NCBI GenBank assembly: GCA_031763025.1
Contig: JASSKH010000040.1
Location: 1,501,001-1,565,000, forward strand
Length of the DNA: 64,000 nucleotides
Direction of reading: 5' to 3'
Source of the DNA: Macrocystis pyrifera
Lineage: Eukaryota; Sar; Phaeophyceae; Laminariales; Laminariaceae
Under the pieces are notes generated by a model, which was not told the DNA's origin, did no database searches, and saw only the letters and a program-made list of their open reading frames with translations. Positions 22,101-33,267 of the stretch are shown here, in pieces (within the stretch, counting starts at the first letter, position 1; each line of letters starts with the position of its first letter). Both the position numbers and the translations under genes were made by a program.

Positions 22101-24644
22101 CCCCTGTCGTAGCATGCCTCCGTACCATACTTGAGCTAACTTAAACGTTTCATTCATTGACACCATGACATTTCAAAATAACAATGCCGTTCGAAAATAA
22201 TAAGCCTTTAATTCAAACAAACCATTGGGTTCCACATGTCCTCATTGCCTCGGCTCGAGAAGCCGCCTCAATCGACAAGCCAGGTCCCAATCATGCGAAC
22301 CGGCTTCTGTGCTACCAGGTAACTGTCAACGTTGGCACTCAGCCATGTTCCAAATGTAAATCACTGGGACCTAGCGTTTGCTGCCCACCTGAATTGATGT
22401 ATCCTTCCCCAGAGCTGGTGCCAATCTCGAGCGGCTCACCAGTACCAATATAGTGCTGGCGCATCGCAGCATTCCTGCGATCCAATTCTTGGAAGTACCC
22501 GTCGTTGCAGTCTCGATCACTGCAGATCCCCTCCCCTGCTCGTTTTAGCCGCGCCACTTAATCATAAAACCGTCAACTTATGCACTGTTACTCGAACCAA
22601 CAGCCACTCTCAGGCAATGATGTCAGTAATAACGATCATAGAATGATGCTGCAACACGCCGTGTGATGAAGATGGGATTGGTTTCTATTTATTGTATGGA
22701 CCCACACAGAGGTAGACGAATGCGTTGGGGCAGAAGCGGATAGAGCTCGCGCATCGCAGCATAACTGTTCAGGAACCGTAGTCTAACGAGGCGACAGCAC
22801 GTGGAATGACTATAACAGGAATAGCTCCTACTGTAGAGTCTCACAGGAAACTCCCCGCACCGTTGCCCGTCTGCACCACTCCATGTATAACGGCACTTTA
22901 GTGCTATAGTGTTCGGCGAGGCACGTTATGAGGAACATCCCACCTCCGATGCGCAGTGCAACACAAAAAAAAATATGGTCGGTCTGGCCCACCGCTGCCA
23001 GGCCACAAAAATGTTTACCCGACTCTTTGTAGCGATGCTTACTACAACCCTCATACAACTTGTTCTTTGGCCAACCAAACCCAAAATAGTCTGGTACGAA
23101 GGGTGACCTCCAAGCTAGTTAAAGGTTGCTGCTATATATAGATTGCAGCGCTCTGCACGATTTTAGAAAGGGTTAAGTAGATGGAACCCGGTCGATGCAT
23201 CCGCCCAGAGACACATACCGTAGTATAGTACGACATGTCGGGCGTTTGCGGCACAAACTGTCCTCCTGTTGGTGTTTTTGTCATTCTGGTTTTAATTCTT
23301 ATTTAATACGGTACTCGACAACGCGCTCCGTGCGATTGCACCCATATCAGCGCGGCATATCCCAGTGTGTGGAAAGCTCCGCAGAAAGAGTTCGTTGCAG
23401 CAACGAGCCGCCGGCGGGCCCCCTCAAGTGTAGGATGCGTGTGATTTCGGTATGTGGCATTCTCATGCCGTGTAAGTGATCGACTGCGTTTGAGTCCGTC
23501 ACAATCTGCCCATCCAGGAGTACCACAACTTCAAGCTGTATCTGTGTTGCGGGTTGAGCCTGTCCATCAGTCTCAGTCTCACATTTTACTAGTATTTCTG
23601 CCCTCGGAGAATTTTTTCCAGGTGACATTTTGATACTTTTGCAGGGTCCCGTCCCCCCCTGAGACTTTTCCAGTAGAAGCTTTGAGCCGAGGGGAACCTC
23701 AGTGATGATCGCCCTATTTTCATGGCTTATTGTTTTTCGGGTCAGACCACGAATAGTTGATCACTCCGGTCGCTGAGTTCTAGACTCTGCAGATCCATAG
23801 ACGCAATCTCGGCCTGATATGCTTGCTGCTCGACTTTTTTTTTACTCCGCAATCGTTATTTAGAGATGACGTCAAACTCGTTACAATGCTAGCCTCCCGA
23901 CTACGACCAGACACGACTACTCTAGTCACCTACCATGTACGGTAACTAACTCTGTAGTGGGCATCTTGCTGACTGGCTGCTGCTGCTGCTGTTCGTAAGG
24001 CGGCGAGTTACTATCCTACCAGGTATCTATCCCATGGGCCTGCCTTTTTAAGCCGACCAAAGAACCGAGATGTCAGCTCCGTTATACTCGCAGACAATTA
24101 CCTTCAATCCGTTTTTTGTCATGTCATGTATCGGGAAAAAGGTAGGCAAACATGCGTGCTTTGTCGTGCATTGCAATGCGTAACTACTATGTCCAATTCG
24201 TTGTCGACGACAGGTTAGGGCTTTCGTTTTTGTTTTTCCTCATCGCCAGCTTTACGTACGTGAACGCGCTGTTTGTCGACCGTGTGTGGTCACAGCGGTT
24301 GGAACGCTTGAATAATCGTCCGCTCTTCACCCCCTGCTGAAACATCACGCTGCCGAAGATTTGACGAGAACGCAGGGGTGTACCAGCCAGGAGGTTCTAG
24401 TTGGTTTTATTTATGTGGTCGGGTGATATTATCTGATCACCATGCCATACACGAGGAGTCGTTGTTTTCACGTAATCCACGAACTCTAACTCATTTGGGG
24501 CATCTCTTGAAACCATGATTGGCAGGTATCGCTGTGACCGGAGGAGCACTTCTCTCGCAGTACATATCAGAAAAGGTGATTGGCTACATCGGTGGCACAC
24601 TGTTTGTAGTCTTTTCTATAACGACGGCTGTAGGCATTTTTTGA
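13133..24644 (+). CDS. Plastid GDT1/UPF0016 family cation transporter, three exons
   Basis: This family (yeast Gdt1, TMEM165, plant PAM71/CMT1) moves Mn2+ or Ca2+ against H+; plastid members supply manganese for photosystem II. Exons are 13133-13914, 15054-15196 and 24526-24644, GT-AG with matching phases, giving 347 residues. Residues 1-19 are a signal peptide ending SVSG before F20, then a Ser/Arg/Lys-rich transit region and a hydrophobic stretch ending AVAAET near 120. The two family signatures are SEIGDKTFF (EIGDKT 153-158) and AAEFGDRSF (EFGDRS 275-280). An acidic loop (about 232-257) separates the two halves. The last exon encodes [17 protein letters not shown] and ends TAVGIF. The ATG at 13133 is chosen because it gives the signal peptide. 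Location in a plastid membrane is inferred. Confidence 0.95.
13915..15053 (+). other. GDT1 intron 1, with GC-rich and palindromic repeats
   Basis: The donor is TTTG|GTGAGA and the acceptor TGTCACAG|GGCC. It holds a cluster of degenerate GGCCCAG/GGCCAGG motifs (about 14185-14360) and a cluster of CACGAATCGTGATT-like palindromes (about 14588-14728). Nothing else is recognised. Confidence 0.8.
14588..14728. repeat. Cluster of TCACGAATCGTGA-type palindromes
   Basis: Three or more versions of TCACGA(A/T)TCGTGA-like words alternate with T-runs. The segment from GTCGTGATTCATAATCACGA to CACGAC folds on itself. It may be the end of a foldback element or a simple-sequence expansion. Confidence 0.6.
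15538..16068 (+). repeat. Direct duplication of an ~80-bp segment
   Basis: CTGCATTACAGTAGTCGG followed by CAGCTCCATACTGCCTCTTT and a CCTATGTCCAG-type end occurs near 15540-15620 and again near 15990-16068. It is a local duplication with about 370 bp between copies. No function is apparent. Confidence 0.7.
16470..17900 (-). pseudogene. Unassigned decayed coding-like remnant inside GDT1 intron 2
   Basis: On the minus strand several stretches read like protein in differing frames. One starts with an ATG at 17895 ([16 protein letters not shown]) and runs to about 17635, including the stretch [19 protein letters not shown]. Others include [20 protein letters not shown] (about 17490-17570), [17 protein letters not shown] (about 17210-17275) and [19 protein letters not shown] (about 16530-16595). 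The set is broken several times. I do not recognise the family. It could be a captured host gene, a transposon protein or an old viral insert, so it is described only as a fossil. Opposite-strand coding is not excluded. Confidence 0.3.
19069..19130. repeat. Perfect 16-bp hairpin
   Basis: CAATGGGAATTACTAT (19069-19084) is repeated inverted as ATAGTAATTCCCATTG (19115-19130) with a 30-base loop. It sits directly left of the diverged TIR-element copy C and may be its foldback edge or a separate short foldback element. Confidence 0.85.
19140..19795 (-). mobile_element. Diverged 0.84-kb TIR element family, copy C (two partial segments)
   Basis: Two adjacent segments (about 19140-19395 and 19396-19795) repeat landmarks of the family in the copy B orientation: GACATAGATCGACAAAACCA, a GAACGGAATGCGCTGGTTA block, GCTGACCAGGCG, then GGCCTTGCCCGATACGAAGC near the right end. 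Both segments carry the TCGGTCGGTGATA variant. The termini are not preserved, so this is an old or rearranged copy. Confidence 0.65.
19985..20290 (+). repeat. Degenerate GC-rich repeats
   Basis: Several imperfect units share a pattern like GGCGCCGCGGAGAGACACGC followed by GAGTGCGCT. Examples start near 19993, 20078, 20190 and 20255. Spacing is irregular. Confidence 0.55.
20978..21058 (+). repeat. 8-bp microsatellite (ATTAACAC)n / (ATTCACAC)n
   Basis: About four to five units of ATTAACAC are followed by about seven units of ATTCACAC. The switch from one variant to the other is abrupt, consistent with local expansion of a mutated unit. Confidence 0.92.
22339..22557 (-). other. Unassigned open frame, 72 codons, possible exon or remnant
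   Basis: The frame has mixed, protein-like composition, including [20 protein letters not shown] and [16 protein letters not shown]. No domain is recognised. It lies antisense within GDT1 intron 2, about 4.4 kb upstream (in its own direction) of the decayed remnant at 16.5-17.9 kb. There is no evidence that the two belong together. The opposite strand is open here too. Confidence 0.2.
23347..23628 (-). other. Unassigned open frame, 93 codons
   Basis: The frame includes [20 protein letters not shown] and [20 protein letters not shown]. The second part weakly recalls the end of a PDZ domain (a helix followed by a strand ending in LHLRGPA), but this is only a resemblance by eye. Another open frame upstream on the same strand (about 23640-23760) reads [16 protein letters not shown]. 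It lies antisense inside GDT1 intron 2. Confidence 0.2.
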
Positions 24645-25673
24645 ACTATGACGGCGATGCATAGGCGAGGACGATCAGTGCAGCGTCTTCGCTTTGGTCT
24701 TGGAATTTAAGTAGAGTGCGTTTCCAAAGCGTGGAGCTGAAATAGAATGCGTTTGTTTCCAAAGCGTGGTGCAGAGGTGCAAAGTACGACGTTATTTTTC
24801 GAGACTTTTTTCAATGATTCGCGAATTGCTGCATCGAAGGTTTTGGGAGAAGCACAGACCTGGAGCTTGGTGTAGAATGTAGCTACGAGTTTTGTGGGGT
24901 GTGGTGCTTTTCGCGTTGAACTTTCGGGTAATGTGGTATGATGCTGGCGTCGCTCATGCTTTAACGTTATGACTATTAATAGGAAAACATTTGGACTTGA
25001 TCTAGCGATCAAGTTAACTCTTTGTATTTCACAGTTAGGTAGCGGTGTTGACTTGCATGGCATTTCCGCTAGCCGTCCATTTTTTGGATCGACGAAATAG
25101 TGAGGTTGGACACTACCATAGTGGTGTGTCGTTTGAGATCTAGCCTCGTTGTTAGTGAGTGACGAGATCTCGCACAAATCAAATACGTGCCGCTGCTAAG
25201 AGACTAGCGTTGGCCATACCAAGTGAGTCTCGCCGGCAGGAGGATAGGTGACCTGCATGGCGTGAACGGAAGTTTGCTGGGTTTTAGAGTGTACCGTGCA
25301 TCCGTGTATTGTATGCGGGAAGCTAAATAATTATCGTGCAGCAGGAACTCGTGGAAGCCTCGCTTCGGAGACATCAGGACGTTAATTCTTCCATGAAAAG
25401 GCGCAGTTTGTTCATGAACGGCGCCGAAGGCTTTTAAATGCAGTTTCATCCATGCGCTTGCCGGTTTGCCACGGTAATTATTCACAGTGGCTAATCCACC
25501 AGTTGGTCGCACGGCTGCTGTGTGCGGAGCCAAAGCATCCACGCGGAGGCTGTGGTCGCATGGGGGCGTCCTGGGCCAACCCCCGAGTTTTCCAAGTGGT
25601 TGCACATCCTGTTGCACTTGAAGCGGACATCGCTGCTGTAGGATGTCGCAGACAGCAGTCGGTATTTCTCTCT

Positions 25674-25798
25674 GTGCGTTCTTCACATTTAACTGCCCTT
25701 TCTAGTCAACGTCATCAGTACACCCAGTGTCCATGCTGATTCTTCGTCCTAAAGAGATACAGATTCTGTGGCCAGACTGTTTTGACTCAGAGAAAACC
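25674..25798 (+). repeat. Dispersed ~115-bp repeat, copy 2
   Basis: It contains GTTCTTCACATTTAACTG, then CCCAGTGTCCATGCTGATTC and AGATACAGATTCTGTGGCC, matching the other copies in order and spacing. The right end is the most diverged of the four copies. Confidence 0.65.
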
Positions 25799-26829
25799 AA
25801 ATTAATCGCAACTGGAGCAAGCTAAGCAAGTGACATGCCGACGTACCGGGTACGAGAACACAAGTGAGCCTACCAAGAAGAAAAAACTCAAAGACTGAAT
25901 AAAAAAAGGAATGGTGGAATGAGAGGATACAAACTACGCCAGGCTATCATTAAAGGCCGCAAGAACACTTATTAATAGTGTTGTACGTGCAGAAGATCAT
26001 ATTAATGTTGCACGAACGAAGCAACACGAAGAGAGAAAAGAGAAAGCGACCCAACGAGACAAAAGAGATGAACGACGAAAACACCAAGAAAATCGTACTC
26101 AAACCGGCGATAGTAGCATACCGCTACAAAGCCGAGCCGGGGACCTTGCCACACGATCGATCTGACATGTCCTTCCTACTCTTATCGATAGCGGTGTCAA
26201 GTGTCGGTACTACCGTTGTCGGTCCCCTCCCCAGAGCCAAAATGATGTCATCACACATCGTCAATGATGCGATCACCTCTGTTAAACTCAAAACTGGCCC
26301 TGGGACCGTCGTTTTAGATCATCTCCGAACCCGGCGAGGACCGACTGCAGTCTGTCAGACGATTTCATTCTAACGAGTTCGGCACCAAAAAAAACAAAAC
26401 ATTTATCGCCACCTTGCCTTGTTTTCGGGAGTTTGAGCACCCGAAGTGTACAAGATGCGTATGATAGATATTACACATATCGTCTCGAAATTATTTAGGA
26501 CATTGCAGGTACACGGTGATGTGTTGTAGGCTGTATGTTTATCGCAGGCATCGTTGTGCTGGCAACATAAGCGATGCTCCAGTCAACTTGCTGACCGAAA
26601 TGAAGAACAGGCAGAGTTTCGTGTTGGTCTATCCAGCGTTGCCCTTCCTCAGTACTCACTAACTGTGGTTGGTTTTGTTACCCGGTGTCAACTGGGGTTT
26701 CTATCATGGAATTTTCATTTTCTGTCCATTTGTCTGTCCCGTCAATTTTTCCGCACTCAGCGATTACCAGGTACTTCTCTTTGTCCTCAAACGACCCAAA
26801 GCGATTTTGACGCCATACCCTAAGACAAA

Positions 26830-27015
26830 TTGCACACACAAGCGGCCGGCGTCAACGCTTTTCGGATGCCCTGTGCACACATCTACAAGCGATCTGCACA
26901 AACTCTCAGCTTCTCGGATGCCTTGCACGCACGCGACCTTTGGGAATTCTCAGCTTCTCAGGGTGTCCTGCACCCACTCACACAAGCGGTCACCGCGAAC
27001 TCTCAGCTTCTCCGC
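26830..27015 (+). repeat. Tandem ~60-bp repeats
   Basis: About three units share the pattern CACACAAGCGG...AACTCTCAGCTTCTC, with GGATGCC or GGGTGTCCTGCACC following. The repetition makes similar open frames in more than one register. No function is apparent. Confidence 0.7.
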
Positions 27016-27109
27016 CCCCCGTGATCAATCGTCCCCAAAGCATTTCCAAAGCAGCACCTAGTCTCCATCCACGGTATCATGTCCGTCTTCTTGTGCTTGA
27101 TCCTCTCTT

Positions 27110-27400
27110 GGGTTCTTTCGCTTTTATCTTGTTCTACGCCTCGGATAGCGTAACGCATCAAGTTTGACATCAATGTTAATAGTCAGCTGATTTTTTCGCT
27201 AGCATTACAATACTAAGTACTCTAATTTTGGAGTTACTGTAAAACCAGGGTTCGTACGTGACGATATTGGCGTGCTATCGCCTAACGACATGTCAGCGGT
27301 GTTGCTACCTTGCATCGATGTAGGGAGCGACAGCGTCAACGGTGTCAGGATCGACACGTAATACGTAGCAAGTAACATCGTGAGGTGCTAACGGAAACCT
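27110..27400 (+). repeat. Dispersed repeat related to 61190-61450
   Basis: Both places share CCTCGGATA(G/A)CGTA, a following TTAATGTTA and GTCAGC segment, then GATATTGGCG(T/G)GC(T/G)ATCGC and a GTGCTACCTTG-like word, in the same order. Identity is patchy, so the copies are old. Confidence 0.5.
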
Positions 27401-28500
27401 CAAGCAGTTACGTTTGTAAAACAGGTTGGACGGATGACAGTACGTGCCTACTCTATTTAGTAGCGTTAACATTGTGTCATTTTATTTACTGCGTTAGCTC
27501 GTTGCAAATTATGTCACCGTTATCACTCACGTTTGTCATGCGTTTTACTGCAATATCATGTTACTGCTGTACGGTATCGCCCGAAAAGCAAAATAACACA
27601 TCTTAATTCGAAGCTTGTATGTAAAGTCGTTGCAACTACTGTAGTGTCTTCTTTCACTGCGTAGCTCGTGAACCCAATGAATGCGCACTTGTTCTAACTT
27701 ACAGCTGTTATCTCAGAGGAATGCATGCTAATGCATGTGTGCCAAGTTACTTTGAATTCATAAAACGTGAAACAGCATCAATGCCCCACTTGTCATGTAA
27801 GGGACCTTATAACGGCCGCCTTATACCTGGTAGAAATCAACCGAAAGGATTCAAAGTCTACCGTGTGTTTGCATTGAAACAAAGCAGGTAAATCAACGCC
27901 CACAATAGTGCCACACACGATATATGCGTGTCTGTGGTCATCAGGGGACATCCTGATCACATCCCCGAGTATCATAGATGGGCATGGAATCTGCGGATGA
28001 TATAACGGATGTGGTCTACAGGGTACATCTTGGATACGTCCCCGGGGTTTTGAGTGTATGTGGATTATGTAGAGGTGTCAAAAGGAACTGGCATTTCTTC
28101 TGCCGAGAACATCGCCCACAGCAGTCACTCTGTCCTTGTTGTAGTCGGTGTTCTTCGCATTCGTGTCAATCTTTCACTCGTGTTGACGTAGGGTGGTTAT
28201 CTTACTCTGGTGCTTCAGCGATGGTGGCCTTGGGTTGAGTGTGGTTACCCGACCTTCCTCATAGATCAGGATATATTTCACCCTCCTAGTATACGGCTCT
28301 TAGTATTACTTATATACTACAATACCTTGTATTCCGGAGGCTGGAGAGGGCCAATATATGGCTCGTGTGAAATTTCGGTCAAAACTTCTCATACAGAACC
28401 ACCAAAAAACACAAAAAAATCACAGCAGTCATACACAAGGACGCTGACCACACTCGTTGTTTCTGCTGCTGCCAAGGTGCCGTAAGGCAAGCAGAGAAAA

Positions 28501-29096
28501 TGTTACAGCGAGTGGCGCCAGGGTAAGAGGTTTATAGCGTCATCACTGTCGTGGCAAGCGCTATGAGGAGGAAAATACGGCACGAGACAACTGTCCTGAT
28601 CAGCGTCACGTGTCGGGTCTATTCGATAGGAAGAGGGCAAGCTTTGGATAGCATCCTCTAGGCGGATCTTATAGGGGCAGGGAGGATCCCCGATATGGGA
28701 ACGTCTTCGGTCTCGGGTACATATATATGATATATATATAATATATAATATACAAAGCCAGTAACGAGGTTCCGGGACCACCCAGTGTTTACTAAACACC
28801 ACCAAGTGAAGCAAAGAAAGTCAAAGCCAAGTGATCTGTCATTCCTGTCCTATCGACCCCCAGCCCCTTGGGCCCTGCCTTGCCCATCGGGCCCGTCATC
28901 GTGTCTGTGGTGCTTTGTTGATGTTTCACTCCGGCTGCTCGCAACTATACCGCCTTGCATCGATTCACTTTCTGCGTGGCCCGATCATTACTGCACGAAG
29001 GCACTTCTCGAACTCTCAAGCAACAGCTGAGCCGGCCTCAGAGATCGAATGAGCGCGGGTTTTTTTAAGGTCTGAGAGCTGTACCCTGCTGTATCA
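28501..29096 (-). mobile_element. LTR-like repeat, copy 1 (probable solo LTR)
   Basis: The repeat starts TGTTACAGCG and ends CTGTATCA, short inverted termini of the TG...CA kind typical of LTRs. It matches 30386-30869 and 61543-62106 in the opposite orientation. An AT-rich microsatellite (about 28718-28755) lies inside and is absent from the other copies. No internal retroelement region follows, so a solo LTR is likely. The family is not identifiable. Confidence 0.6.
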
Positions 29097-30385
29097 ACAG
29101 CCTTCTCGGTTCAACTACTACTAGGTACATGTCATCTGGTTGCAAGAAATCTCATAGCACAAGTTTGAATTGAAATTCAGGAATCGTTCTAACAAAAAGA
29201 CATCTCATTGGTCCAGGCCTCTGGCAACATGAATCATTGTTTTTATAACGGAAGCATGACCTTTGAAAAACGCGGATGGGGGGAAATGGAGACCCTCTGA
29301 CAGGAATACATCTACTTTTTTTGTCTTCAAACATGCTTTCTGCCACGTGTATACCGGGTTTATTTCGGCATTGCACATAATTATTCATGCCAGCCTTTGC
29401 CCCCAAATAATGCGCCCTTGAAGTTGCTTCTCAGGCCTGGTTATTCTATTTTTTTCCAGCCTCCCACATTGGCTTCATAACTACTTCCTTTACTATGGAC
29501 CTAGGGCCGTGGAGACCGGGGGGTCGCTTATTCCCTGGTTATATATACACAAAAGTACGATATTGTTGGCGGTATGCCCTCAGTACTCCTCAGCGTTTCT
29601 TAGACGTATTGTTCGCGTAGTTCGTGCCAGCGCGAGATGAGGTTTACCTTACGGGACGAAACTGCCTCATCGTGATGCCCGACCCAAACTGTGTCGGGGG
29701 GGCGGCCTCGGGCGTGCTTGCGTTGTGCCCTGGCTACAAGGTGGCGGGCCAGACTGTGTCGGGGGCGGCCTCGGGCATGCTTGCGTCTTGCCCAGGCTAC
29801 AGGCTGGCCGAGTGTGCTGTGCTCGTTTTTTACAGAAACATTTCAAATACGTAGGCTGTGAGTAGGACCAGTTGAGTGATCGTTACTGAGTTCGACGAGT
29901 TCAGTGATCGATGCTCAATTTTTCAAGCTATCGGTACGTGATTTATCACAGTCTCTTGGCCAAAGATTTTTTGTTTACGGCCTACCTTTGCCCCGGCAGG
30001 CCTACCTTTTGCCCGTCAAACCCTCTTCTAAAATATACCTAGTAATAGAGTTTAGCATTGGAATGTCCTTGACAGCTGTTCTTCAAGGGGCGAATGTACC
30101 GTTAATCGACATCTATGCTCGCTCGTGACGTAAACAATATTCTGTTTTCGATGCCAGCACCCAAATTGGACCTCTTCTCTCCTTTGACCGAAACGGGAAA
30201 GGCTGCAGTCTCCGGGGCTTTTGACAGTTCATGGCGGTGAGAGCGTGGGAAATATGGGCTGGGGTGGCCGGTCTCGTGCCCCGCCGTTGCGCGTGCGTTG
30301 ACGGTTGAGCGTCGGGCTACTTTGCGTGTGAAAGCGCGAGCTTTCTGCTGTAATGTTGAGATTCCTAGCCTGGCATACGGTCGCG
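29097..30385. other. Unassigned stretch between two LTR-like repeats
   Basis: No gene is supported. Two tandem ~66-bp GC-rich units (about 29685-29815) share TGTGTCGGGG, GCGGCCTCGGGC and TGCTTGCG. The flanking LTR-like repeats are in opposite orientation, so this is not the interior of one element. Confidence 0.5.
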
Positions 30386-30869
30386 TGATACAGCAGGGTA
30401 CAGCTCTCAGACCTTAAAAAGAACCCGCGCTCATTCGATCTCTGAGGCCGGCTCAGCTGTTGCTTGAGAGTTCGAGAAGGGCCTTCGTGCAGTAATGATC
30501 GGGTCACGCAGAAAGTGAATCGATGCAAGGCGGTATATTTGCAAGCAGCCGGAGTGAAATATTAACAAAGCACCACAGATACGATGCCGGGCACGATGGG
30601 CAAGGCAGGGCCCAAGGGGCTGGGGATCGATAGGACAGGAATGACAGATCACTTGGCTTTGACTTTCTTTGCTTCACTTGGTGGTGTTTAGTAAACACCG
30701 GGTGGTCCCGGAACCTCGTTATTGGCTCTGTACCCGAGAACGAAGGCGTTCTCTCCCGCGACACGTGACACTGATCAGGACAGTTCTGTCGCGCCGTATT
30801 TTCCTCCTCATAGCGCGCACTGGTCAGCAACGCTATTAACCTCTTACCCTGGCGGCACTCGCTGTAACA
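30386..30869 (+). mobile_element. LTR-like repeat, copy 2
   Basis: It runs from TGATACAGCAGGG to CGCTGTAACA. It shares TGGTGTTTAGTAAACACCGG and GGTGGTCCCGGAACCTCGTT with copies 1 and 3. It is followed by a segment (to about 31770) that also follows copy 3, including the minisatellite unit, so the whole about 30386-31770 may be one element. Confidence 0.65.
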
Positions 30870-31770
30870 CCCTCCCCTGCCTGGCGTATAGCCATCGTCG
30901 GCACGACGCGGGCACCCCGATACTAGCCCGGCGACAGCGTGTGCGCTTTCTTTCTCGGTCCCCCGTCGTTGTCCCGGCGTTTGTTCCTGCCGTCAGGTGC
31001 AACTTCAATCCTCAGCACCTCTGTATGGTGACTAACGGATCCTCCTTTTCTCCTCGGCTCCCGACCGTTGTAACCTACCCAGCCCGGGGCATGTGAGCCG
31101 CGATGCCTAGCGGGCATCATGATTATATTGCGCTACAGCTCGTGCGCCTTTCACTTCCGCACGTCGTCGTCGACTCCATGTTGCAGCGCCCCTCCTTGGA
31201 TGGTGATAAGAAGAGCGGCGGTCTTGACGTCCTGACCTTCGTGCAGACTTTCTTCAGCATCCCTCCTGAGTCCATCGCCGTCGGCCCGATGTTGCAGCGC
31301 CTCTTCTTCCTGCGGTGCCGACCTTGGACGGTGGTGGTGAGAAGAGCGGCGGTCCTGACCCTTGTACATTCTTCACAACTTGCAGCTGCCAGCGCCGCAT
31401 CTGTGTAACACGCTCGTGGCTTGTAATCGCCTGTGAAAAATATGTTTTTCTTCCTGCCTTACCTGCGTCTGAAATAGGGAACTCTTCTCGAAGGCTTCCG
31501 TCTGTACATTGATGAAAATCGACATGTTCACTGTTTTGACCAGACACAGATTCCACTGTAAGCTACCATCGTCCCAACACACCACCTCATATTTAACGAA
31601 GAAAGACTCCTGAGAGTTCTGTCAGTCCTTCGTCATATGGCTATACATAGCGACACTGCCTAGACACTACGGGAACTGTGCAATATGCTCCTTTCTATAT
31701 ATCTGCACGCTTGACTGTGTCTAACTTATTTTAACGGTTCACCGATTGATATTCAAATAAACTTTCGTAC
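30870..31770 (+). mobile_element. Segment following LTR-like copy 2, with two minisatellite units
   Basis: It matches 62107-62850 in order: GACAGCGTGTGCGCTTTC near 30935, two ~111-bp units starting ATGTTGCAGCGCC at 31178 and 31289 with AGAAGAGCGGCGGTCCTGAC, then AACACGCT, TTCTTCCTGCCTTACCTGCG and TTTTAACGGTTCACCGAT. No retroelement protein is recognisable. It may be the inside of a non-autonomous element. Confidence 0.6.
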
Positions 31771-32299
31771 TGGAATATGTATTTGTCCGCATGCCTTATA
31801 TTTTTCAACACTTTCCAACGGCCGATTAATAAGGTCGTTACAGATGGTATTCGTACGACGTCTTCGACCCGTACGGACCTTATATACTGAAACATACCAT
31901 ACCACCAGGCAAATTTAGCTATATAATATATCCAGAACACCGTACCATCATACCATACCGCTAAGATATCATACCACATACTGTGTTTTTCCCGTACCAT
32001 ACCGCCAACATACCATCTACATACGGTGTTTTTCCCATAAATACCATACCACCCGCATCTCCCATATCTAATACCGTGTTTTCACCATAACGTATATCAA
32101 ACCGTATTACCATCATACCAGGTAACATATACCAACATACGATATCACATCAAGTACGCAAGAAGGTGCAATGCGATGAGGTGAAAGTGAGGTGATGAGG
32201 AGGTGAAGGTGCGAAGGAAGAGCGCAGGGATTAGCAGCAGCCGCAACCGCAACAGTTTGTTGGCGGTCTGACGAGCGATGGCAGAGCATCAAGTGCACA

Positions 32300-32990
32300 A
32301 GAAGAGCATATGCCTTCAGGGCGACAGAGCAGGAAGGAGTATAGATACTGCTGTACCACTAATAACCCCGCTGTTGAAAATATGTTTGTGCACCAGAGCT
32401 TGTTATGCCTTCAGGGCGACAGAGCAGGAACGAGTGTAGATTCGGCGTGAACTGCACAACAAGAGCATATGCCTTCAGAGCGACAGGGCAGGAACGAGTA
32501 AATACCATACTGCTGTCCCAGCACGAGAAGACGTTCCTTGAGGGATCTCTAATGTTTCGCGGTACAGCGATCTCTTGTCAATCTGTCGTTTAATACCTTG
32601 TAGTAAACAACCAACGACATGTTTTTCATTTGTCAAAAGAGCATCGTCACCTGCCTGACCCCTTGATGGGGATCTCTTATCCCCGTTCATATTTTTATGC
32701 CTCCTCATTGTGTAATGCGTTCTTCATTTTGTTTGCGATCCTCATCGCGTATTTTGGTACTAAAATAATAACCCCGCTGTTGAAAATACGTCGGAAATGC
32801 TGTCGTTGCGGAACTGCTTGTTGGGGATCTCTAATATTTCGCGGTACAGAGATCTATTGTCAGTTTATCATTGGCCAACGGAGAGTCATCAGTTCTCTGA
32901 CCGCTTGTTGGGGATCTCTTATCCCCGTTCATGTTTGTGTTGCCGAGAGGCGGGTTGTACTTGAATTGAAGCTTCGGATTGTATGACGGT
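32300..32990 (+). repeat. Cluster of short and ~280-bp tandem repeats
   Basis: GCATATGCCTTCAGGGCGAC and close variants occur near 32308, 32404 and 32466. A larger unit with GGGGATCTCTAAT, TTTCGCGGTACAG and GGGGATCTCTTATCCCCGTT occurs near 32540-32690 and 32818-32935. A related GCGGAACTGCTTGTTGGGGA word appears again near 52055-52075, at the edge of the Ty3/gypsy fossil. No gene is seen. Confidence 0.65.
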
Positions 32991-33267
32991 GCTATATATG
33001 CGCTGTTGCTGCAGAGCTGTGTGGCTGCTCCTGCTGCATGCTGCTGCAGAGCTGTGCGGTGTGCTGTCCTGTGCGTTTTTGCTGGGCCAGGATGTGCAAT
33101 AAAAATGAAAAAACAAAACAAACCAGATAAGGTCTCCCGAAAGATACTCGCTGGCTCATCGCAGAACTATCGCAGACATTTGCAACCGCCGTACACTGCT
33201 GCTGCTCAATATTCGAAACTCGAGACTGAAGACGGCAGAGACCAGCAGACGTGATGTTGTCTGTAAA

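Larger units (their letters stand above)
15197..24525 (+). other. GDT1 intron 2, 9.3 kb
   Basis: The donor is ACAG|GTGAGA and the acceptor TTGGCAG|GTATCGC; splicing restores an uninterrupted transporter frame, so the size is real if the assembly is right. Contents recognised are an ~80-bp duplicated segment (15538-15620 and 15985-16068), coding-like remnants on the minus strand (about 16470-17900), a hairpin (19069-19130), diverged TIR-element copies (about 19140-19795), degenerate repeats (about 19985-20290), a microsatellite (about 20978-21058) and two unassigned minus-strand open frames. Confidence 0.85.
24645..28500. other. Gene-poor region right of GDT1
   Basis: No gene can be supported. 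The first few hundred bases should include the GDT1 3' untranslated region. Two minus-strand frames of 156 and 160 codons (25177-24707 and 25686-25204) lie back to back in different registers with no recognised domain. The stretch also holds a dispersed repeat copy (25674-25798), tandem ~60-bp units (26830-27015) and a segment related to 61190-61450 (about 27110-27400). Confidence 0.45.

Noticed and set aside
24707-25686. Two back-to-back minus-strand open frames (156 and 160 codons)
   Set aside because: They are in different frames with no recognised domain or splice logic; chance open frames are possible at this base composition.
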